Notes under the pieces: generated by a model
Told to the model about the DNA's origin: nothing
The model's input: the letters and a program-made list of their open reading frames with translations, nothing else
Database searches by the model: none
Part shown: positions 59,685 through 64,000 of the stretch, one piece after another
Layout: each line of letters begins with the position of its first letter
Position numbering within the stretch: the first letter of the stretch is position 1
NCBI GenBank assembly: GCA_963977415.1
Contig: CAXBOS010000003.1
Coordinates: forward strand, 186,001-250,000
Direction: 5' to 3'
Length of the DNA stretch: 64,000 nucleotides
From: Croceimicrobium sp963977415
Lineage (GTDB): Bacteria; Bacteroidota; Bacteroidia; Flavobacteriales; Schleiferiaceae
Made by a program: the position numbers and the translations under genes

Positions 59685-59858
59685 ATGTTTACGAAGGTAC
59701 TCGGCTTTTTCATCTTTTTGTTCATTTTCTTAATGGGCTTCAGCATGCTATTATTCCTCGGTTTATTCGTAGGATATTGGTTAACCCTTTTAGGCGTGGA
59801 AGCACTAAGTCCCAAATTAGCCTATAAGCTAATCGGCCATAAAGAAGATGAGGCCTAA
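59685..59858 (+). CDS. 57-residue membrane protein
   Basis: This short frame starts at ATG 59685 with one long hydrophobic region (residues 4-37, GFFIFLFIFLMGFSM...) probably crossing the membrane once or twice, and a hydrophilic tail KLIGHKEDEA. A strong terminator 24 bp after the stop supports a real transcription unit. Function unknown. Confidence 0.6.
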   Translation: MFTKVLGFFIFLFIFLMGFSMLLFLGLFVGYWLTLLGVEALSPKLAYKLIGHKEDEA

Positions 59859-59881
59859 ACCTCCGCACATAAATATTTCAC

Positions 59882-59911
59882 AAAGCTAGCCTGAGGGTTA
59901 GCTTTTTTTTT
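59882..59911 (+). terminator. Terminator after the 57-residue protein gene
   Basis: AAAGCTAGCC (59882-59891) pairs with GGTTAGCTTT (59896-59905) with one G-T pair, loop TGAG, followed by a run of nine T. Confidence 0.85.
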
Positions 59912-59915
59912 GGCT

Positions 59916-59946
59916 GCCTACGGGCTTTCCGCTGCAATAGCGGACA
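59916..59946 (+). repeat. GC-rich intergenic repeat element, copy 2 (short)
   Basis: GCCTACGGGCTTTCC (59916-59930) is an exact match to the minus strand of 38500-38514, followed by GCTGCAATAGCGG, itself a small hairpin. It lies directly after a terminator, as copy 1 does. Confidence 0.55.
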
Positions 59947-59954
59947 GGGGTAAA

Positions 59955-59982
59955 GAGTAGTGAGTAGTGAGTAGTGAGTAGT
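59955..59982 (+). repeat. Four perfect GAGTAGT heptads
   Basis: GAGTAGT is repeated four times head to tail, then degrades. In rotation TGAGTAG it resembles the TTAGTAN heptads flanking the four-helix-bundle cassette at 46524-47112. Confidence 0.8.
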
Positions 59983-60235
59983 GAGATGATTGATTTTGAA
60001 ATAGAAAGGTTGATTTTCAGCGATATTATCGATAATTCACAGCAGCTGCTGCTCCTTAAATTTACCCTTTTGAATTCCAACTGAATTTCCCTCTCTTCAA
60101 CCCTCGTCTTTCCCATCGAATCGCAACCGAATTACAATCAGCTTCTTCTTAACAGCCAAAAACCATCGATAGTAGATACTCTAATTAAATTGGTTCTTAA
60201 GTAAACTCAGGTTTTAAACTATTTTAGCATCGTAA
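59983..60235. other. Intergenic DNA without a supported gene
   Basis: This is the rest of the 377-bp gap after the 57-residue gene. A 32-codon frame (59986-60084) and a 72-codon minus-strand frame over the repeats show no family resemblance. The promoter for the transporter genes may lie near the right end. Confidence 0.4.
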
Positions 60236-60682
60236 GAAATAAATACACGCCCTATCAATCGCACACGCAAAATTGGCTTTTTCGCCGGACCACTAAGCTT
60301 TTTAGCCTTGTTACTTATCCAACCCTTTGAGGCCAGTCTAGTTAACAACGTACTTGCTGTTGCCGCTTGGATGCTTATTTGGTGGATACTGGAAGTTTTT
60401 CCCATTTTCATTACCGCCCTGTTACCGATGGTCTTCTTCCCTGCTTTGGGCATTCTCTCGGTACAAGAAACCTTTATGCCTTACGCTAGTCCTATTGTTT
60501 TTCTATTCTTAGGTGGTTTTATTATTACCCTCGCCATGGAAGAACGACGCTTACATGAGCGCATTTCTTATGGCTTAATCCGCTTAACCGGCACCAAACC
60601 ACGGCAAATTATTTTGGGTTTTATGATTGCCACGGCCATGGTTGCTATGTGGATTTCGAATACCGCCACTGCTGTATTCTAA
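60236..60682 (+). pseudogene. Truncated SLC13/DASS transporter copy
   Basis: An open frame from 60236, with no ATG before 60356 in frame, encodes RKIGFFAGPLSFLALLLIQP ... LAVAAWMLIWWILEVFPI ... PMVFFPALGILSVQETFMPYASPIVFLFLGGFI and stops after MWISNTATAVF. This matches residues 1 to about 142 of the intact transporter next door, ending at the first SNTAT sodium/substrate motif. Nucleotide identity with that copy is only moderate, so it is an old duplicate or a separate homolog, lacking two thirds of the protein. A lost start (ATA at 60239) and an early stop make it non-functional. Confidence 0.75.
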
Positions 60683-60712
60683 TAAAATTACATATTTAAT
60701 CGACTATTTATC

Positions 60713-62134
60713 ATGGATTTAAGTAGAAAAATTGGTTTTACAAGTGCGCCATTGCTTTTTTTGAGCATTTTGTTTTTCGAACCTATTGCAGAGCCAAATA
60801 TGAATCGAGTAATTGCCGTAGCTTCATGGATGATTATTTGGTGGATACTCGAAGTGTTTCCCATTTACATCACTGCCCTGCTACCTATGGTTTTTTTTCC
60901 AGCTTTGGGGATTTTACCCTCGGCTGAAACTTTTGCTCCTTATGGCTCTCCGATTGTCTTCCTTTTTTTCGGGGGTTTTATTCTTGCCTTAGCTTTAGAA
61001 AAAAAAGACCTACATAAGCGTCTTGCTTTTGTAATTTTAAACTTCACAGGCTCGCGCCCGAACCAGGTAATACTTGGCTTTATGCTTGTGACTGCGTTTT
61101 TAGCCATGTGGGTTAGTAACACTGCAACAGCAATAATGATTCTGCCGATTGCCATTTCAGTGCTTCAACTCTTCGAAGACCAGTTTAAAGGCTCAAATTC
61201 TGATAAGTTAAAATTCAAAACAGTATTACTCCTTTCAGTAGCCTACTCCGCTAACATTGGCGGTATTTTCACTCTTATTGGCACCCCTCCCAATATTGTC
61301 TTTAGCGGGTTCTACTTGATTGAAACAGGTGAAGAATTTTCTTTCATAAGTTGGCTGAAATTTGGTGTTCCGATTGGAATCACACTACTTTTAATTACCT
61401 ACTTCATCATGACCCGTATTCTTTTTCGCATCAAAGGGGACGAAATTAAAGGCTTCAAACAGCTTATCCACAAAGAGCAGTCGAAGCTCGGGGTTATTAC
61501 CAAAGCCCAAATACTAGTCATTCTTATCTTCTCTGGCACCGTTGGCTTATGGGTATTCGCCTCGCTTCTTAATGATTTAATGGGCACTCGAATATTCAAC
61601 AATACGAATATTGCAGTTGGGGGCGCAATTTTGTTGTTTATCACTCCTGTTAATCTGAAGCAAAATGAATTCTTGCTCAGTTGGCGTGATACTAAAGACC
61701 TACCATGGGGTATTTTACTTCTTTTTGGCGGCGGTTTGTCGCTAGCAAAAGGTCTAGAGTCAGCTGGTGTTATTGACCTAATAGGTACTTACATCATAGA
61801 GTCTGTAAATCTAAACCCCACTATTCTTCTTCTTATTTTGACCGCATTCGCATTATTCGCAACCGAGATAATGAGTAATGTTGCCCTAGTTAGCGTGTTA
61901 TTACCCGTAGTCTTTGGAATTGCAGCTTCAAAGAACATTGACCTACTCTACTTAACAATTCCAGTAACGATTGCCGCAAGCTGTGCCTTCATGCTTCCCG
62001 TAAGCACACCACCTAACGCGGTTGTTTTTAGCAGTGGCTTTATTAAAGTTAAAGAAATGGTAAAAGCAGGAATTTGGCTGAATTTCGCCGCTGTCATTGT
62101 AATTGTTTTAATTATCGCACTACTGTTTAGGTAA
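60713..62134 (+). CDS. SLC13/DASS-family sodium-coupled anion transporter
   Basis: This is a 473-residue inner-membrane carrier for dicarboxylates or related anions. The two family SNT-type motifs are present: MWVSNTATAIMILPIAISVL at about 138 and TEIMSNVALVSVLLPVVFG at about 388. A further conserved piece is IGGIFTLIGTPPNIVFSGF and PVSTPPNAVVFSSGFI, giving the paired re-entrant-hairpin layout (VcINDY-like). Substrate could be C4-dicarboxylate, citrate or sulfate; the sequence does not decide. It follows the truncated copy by 30 bp. Confidence 0.92.
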   Translation: MDLSRKIGFTSAPLLFLSILFFEPIAEPNMNRVIAVASWMIIWWILEVFPIYITALLPMVFFPALGILPSAETFAPYGSPIVFLFFGGFILALALEKKDLHKRLAFVILNFTGSRPNQVILGFMLVTAFLAMWVSNTATAIMILPIAISVLQLFEDQFKGSNSDKLKFKTVLLLSVAYSANIGGIFTLIGTPPNIVFSGFYLIETGEEFSFISWLKFGVPIGITLLLITYFIMTRILFRIKGDEIKGFKQLIHKEQSKLGVITKAQILVILIFSGTVGLWVFASLLNDLMGTRIFNNTNIAVGGAILLFITPVNLKQNEFLLSWRDTKDLPWGILLLFGGGLSLAKGLESAGVIDLIGTYIIESVNLNPTILLLILTAFALFATEIMSNVALVSVLLPVVFGIAASKNIDLLYLTIPVTIAASCAFMLPVSTPPNAVVFSSGFIKVKEMVKAGIWLNFAAVIVIVLIIALLFR

Positions 62135-62255
62135 TTACTAATTCTTGCTGAATAGACAGTGTCCCGAATTGATTCAGCTTCTTGTAAGTTGCGCGGCAGT
62201 ATAGTAAAAGCTATGAAATTCAATGATATAGAGGTTATTGAAAACGCAGAATTGT

Positions 62256-62640
62256 TCAATTTACAGCAGCTTGAAGTGTAAAAAGTGCACTCTGGTTGAC
62301 CTCTACCGATTTGTTGCGTAAGCGGTGATAGCACTTCCAAAAACCTTCTTTTGGGTGCATTACACTGAGCTGACTCAAAGCTTCAATTCAGATTGAATCG
62401 TCTTTTATCGAGCGATAGTTTAAGCTACTTCTACTGGTCTTTAAAATGCGGCACGCCTTGCTTATGCCTTTGGGGTAGTTCTCTTTTAATCGACTACTAT
62501 CGCACGTTTCTGGCAAGGCTTGAAAGCTTTTTTTCAATGATGTATTTTGTCATATCCAGCTCTAGAGCCAAGTCTGCATGCATCCGTTTAAGCTTCGCGT
62601 TCTCTTCTTCCAGTTTTTTGACTTTTTTGTTTAAAGCTTA
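62256..62640 (-). pseudogene. Decayed IS3-family transposase (orfA/orfB remnant)
   Basis: Minus-strand 62637-62497 encodes the OrfA leucine-zipper end (KKVKKLEEENAKLKRMHADL ... YIIEKKL). In a second frame, down to 62256, follows the OrfB start: LKENYPKGISKACRILKTS, RSSLNYRSIKDDSI, a TGA, then IEALSQLSVMHPKEGFWKCYHRLRNKSVEVN. This is the typical N-terminal part of IS3 OrfB. There is no DDE catalytic domain and no convincing terminal repeats. It fills most of the gap from 62135 to 62796; the remaining flanks show nothing. Confidence 0.8.
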
Positions 62641-62796
62641 AAAAGTTCATTCTTTTTTATTCATATTTCTAAGTTTCGTTTTTTTATCTGATTATTCCAT
62701 ACTACCAACTCAAACCATCTACAACACCATTTCACTGATATTTATTTCTCAGGGGAGATGTCCAGGAAAAATATATAGTTTAAAATAAATTGTATA

Positions 62797-63009
62797 ATGA
62801 TAGATTTAAATGACATAATTGCATCAGCTATAATTGACGTAGCCTCTGATAGTCAGCAGATTAAAATGAGAAACCAGTTTGTAAAATTGAAGAATTATGG
62901 ATATTACGTAAATGAGTACGTTATGGTTTCGGGCAAAATTATTTTAGTCATGATTAACGACACTCATAATTGCGTAAGAATCATAGGTGATAGCCGCTTT
63001 ACTGCTTGA
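62797..63009 (+). CDS. Small protein of unknown function
   Basis: This is a 70-residue soluble protein (MIDLNDIIASAIIDVASDSQ, then NYGYYVNEYVMVSGKIILVMINDT). The alternating hydrophobic pattern at the C-terminal half suggests a small alpha-beta domain. No family recognised. AT-rich composition and location beside an IS3 relic suggest acquired DNA. It is convergent with the 63032 gene, 22 bp apart. Confidence 0.5.
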   Translation: MIDLNDIIASAIIDVASDSQQIKMRNQFVKLKNYGYYVNEYVMVSGKIILVMINDTHNCVRIIGDSRFTA

Positions 63010-63031
63010 GCTTTATGCTATTATCCTAAAA

Positions 63032-63994
63032 TTAGGAAGACGAGATTACAATACCGCGCACCTTAAAATAGTCATAAATTCGACCTTTAATCAAGCTTAA
63101 ATCTTCCTCTTTACATATTATCTCATCATGTTTGGTGATTGATGTTATGTCAAGTTGGGCTAAATAGTATACGAATAGTTCACTTTCACTCTTTTGAAGC
63201 TCAAAGCTAAGGTCATTGTTCTTTTTAATATCTTCAATTTGGGTGATGCATTCGTTACCAAATAAATTAACCATTGCTTCATATATTTTGCCATTTGAGC
63301 GAATAATAGTTTTTTTAGAGAAAAAAACGTGCCGATAGCTAGCAATTTTAGCACTCATTTTATCTATGTTCATTTCGTCAGCCAAAAGCTGATAAAATTG
63401 CGCATTGGCAACGGCGTGACGATATTCACTGAATCGTGCTTCTAGCTTTAGGGCTAACAGCAGTGGTTGGGCATTAGGTAAGTCAAAAGGGGCGGTCTTT
63501 TGACCTTCAATTATGAAAAACGGCGTGGCTGTATAACTGAGATTAGTGAATGAGCTATATAGCCTTCCACTTCGGGCTACGCTAAACCAAAGGGCGTGTG
63601 CATTTATTTTAGCAGCTTGGTATAAATAATTGTTGATTCTTGCTGTCGTTAAAGTTCTCTCTTCCACTATCCTATAGTAACCGCCATGTTCAATATTTTT
63701 AATTTTTTTCATTTTTGGCTTTAATTCTATTCCTTTATTATTAATTAGCCAACATTTATAAGCCTCAATATCTATGCTTGTTTTGAATCCATCTAAAATA
63801 TTTTTTTTAACAGAAGGGTACATACTTATTAATGATTTAGGGTCACTAGGTATGAAAATAATTTCACTAAACGCCTCTTCGTAGTATTCACTATTAAGTG
63901 ATTTTAGACTAGGTCGATAACTTTTACAAAACTTGTTTTTCTCATATTTACCGTTGATATCTATCACACTAGCTCTCTTGAGAATGCTAGTCAT
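63032..63994 (-). CDS. Unrecognised protein of accessory DNA, possibly replication-related; may be cut by the right edge
   Basis: This is a 320-residue protein from the ATG at 63994; the frame stays open to base 64000, so the true start may lie outside. It contains SGRLYSSFTNLSYTATPFFI followed by FDLPNAQPLLLALKL. This GRxxTxxTNL ... D(I/L)xN(A/S)QP pattern recurs in uncharacterised proteins of plasmids, phages and integrated elements, as I remember it; the acidic-Asn-Ala-Gln-Pro segment is vaguely like polymerase motif A. No assigned function. AT-rich codon use fits mobile DNA. Confidence 0.6.
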   Translation of the reverse strand: MTSILKRASVIDINGKYEKNKFCKSYRPSLKSLNSEYYEEAFSEIIFIPSDPKSLISMYPSVKKNILDGFKTSIDIEAYKCWLINNKGIELKPKMKKIKNIEHGGYYRIVEERTLTTARINNYLYQAAKINAHALWFSVARSGRLYSSFTNLSYTATPFFIIEGQKTAPFDLPNAQPLLLALKLEARFSEYRHAVANAQFYQLLADEMNIDKMSAKIASYRHVFFSKKTIIRSNGKIYEAMVNLFGNECITQIEDIKKNNDLSFELQKSESELFVYYLAQLDITSITKHDEIICKEEDLSLIKGRIYDYFKVRGIVISSS

Positions 63995-64000
63995 AGCACT

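Noticed and set aside
59986..60084. 32-codon frame starting MIDFEIERL
   Set aside because: Too short, no known family, and no supporting promoter or conservation evidence visible.
59898..60116. 72-codon minus-strand frame with LLTTHYSLL text
   Set aside because: This text is the translation of the GAGTAGT heptads, a common false gene call in Bacteroidota.
62214..62280. 22-codon frame starting MKFNDIEVIE
   Set aside because: It overlaps the decayed IS3 orfB on the other strand and has no support of its own.
62157..62775. Possible terminal inverted repeats of the IS3 relic
   Set aside because: Short GGACA/TGTCC-like matches at both flanks do not align into a convincing terminal repeat.

Overview
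The window reads as a chromosome segment of a marine-type Bacteroidota, most likely order Flavobacteriales. The evidence is secreted proteins with type IX secretion (T9SS) C-terminal sorting domains, many lipoboxes without clear Shine-Dalgarno sites, a TAnnTTTG-type promoter in front of dps, DPP-IV and POT peptide-use genes, a receiver-only regulator paired with an SSS-type histidine kinase, and moderate-to-low GC. No rRNA, tRNA or CRISPR was seen.

Layout. 1-3284 (-): start of an M1 aminopeptidase, a small collagen-like lipoprotein and recG. 3714-9907: a surface-polysaccharide cluster with a Wzm/Wzt ABC exporter, two head-to-head sulfotransferases and two family 2 glycosyltransferases; an O-antigen-ligase-like protein follows at 9980-11881 (-). 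11991-16157: VTT membrane protein, lipoprotein, class III aminotransferase, FAD-linked oxidase, and a relic of a T9SS sorting domain. 16193-21366: DPP-IV peptidase plus two POT transporters, a peptide-use block. 21506-25108: Dps, thioesterase, then an MbnP-like/di-haem peroxidase pair preceded by a small family protein split by an in-frame stop. 25234-35746 (-): an acetate/propionate unit (porin, DUF4212 small subunit, ActP-like symporter, tiny membrane protein, symporter-histidine kinase, response regulator, PrpE, Acs), with a zinc-ribbon/HTH protein of InsA type upstream of the porin.

36465-53787 is dominated by fatty-acid catabolism: acyl-CoA dehydrogenase, then MarR-fadN-fadA, a GapN-like aldehyde dehydrogenase and FadD. 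Between the acyl-CoA dehydrogenase and fadA lie an ECF sigma factor with a partner that appears to span both membranes, and three tandem T9SS cargo paralogs. A 589-bp cassette, bounded by inverted arrays of a TTAGTAN heptad and carrying a four-helix-bundle gene, sits exactly between fadN and fadA. The acyl-CoA dehydrogenase and the MarR gene share a 15-nt palindromic promoter element, so MarR may control both.

53831-62134: GT92-type glycosyltransferase, amidohydrolase, a small operon with a winged-helix regulator and an operator-like inverted repeat, fumC, and a truncated SLC13/DASS transporter copy ahead of an intact one. 62135-64000 is AT-rich accessory DNA with a decayed IS3-family element and two unrecognised genes. 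A GC-rich intergenic repeat occurs at about 38340 and 59916.

The strongest candidates for something undescribed are the heptad-flanked four-helix cassette, the dual-membrane anti-sigma arrangement, and the acetate-locus accessory proteins (a 58-residue membrane peptide and the InsA-like regulator).
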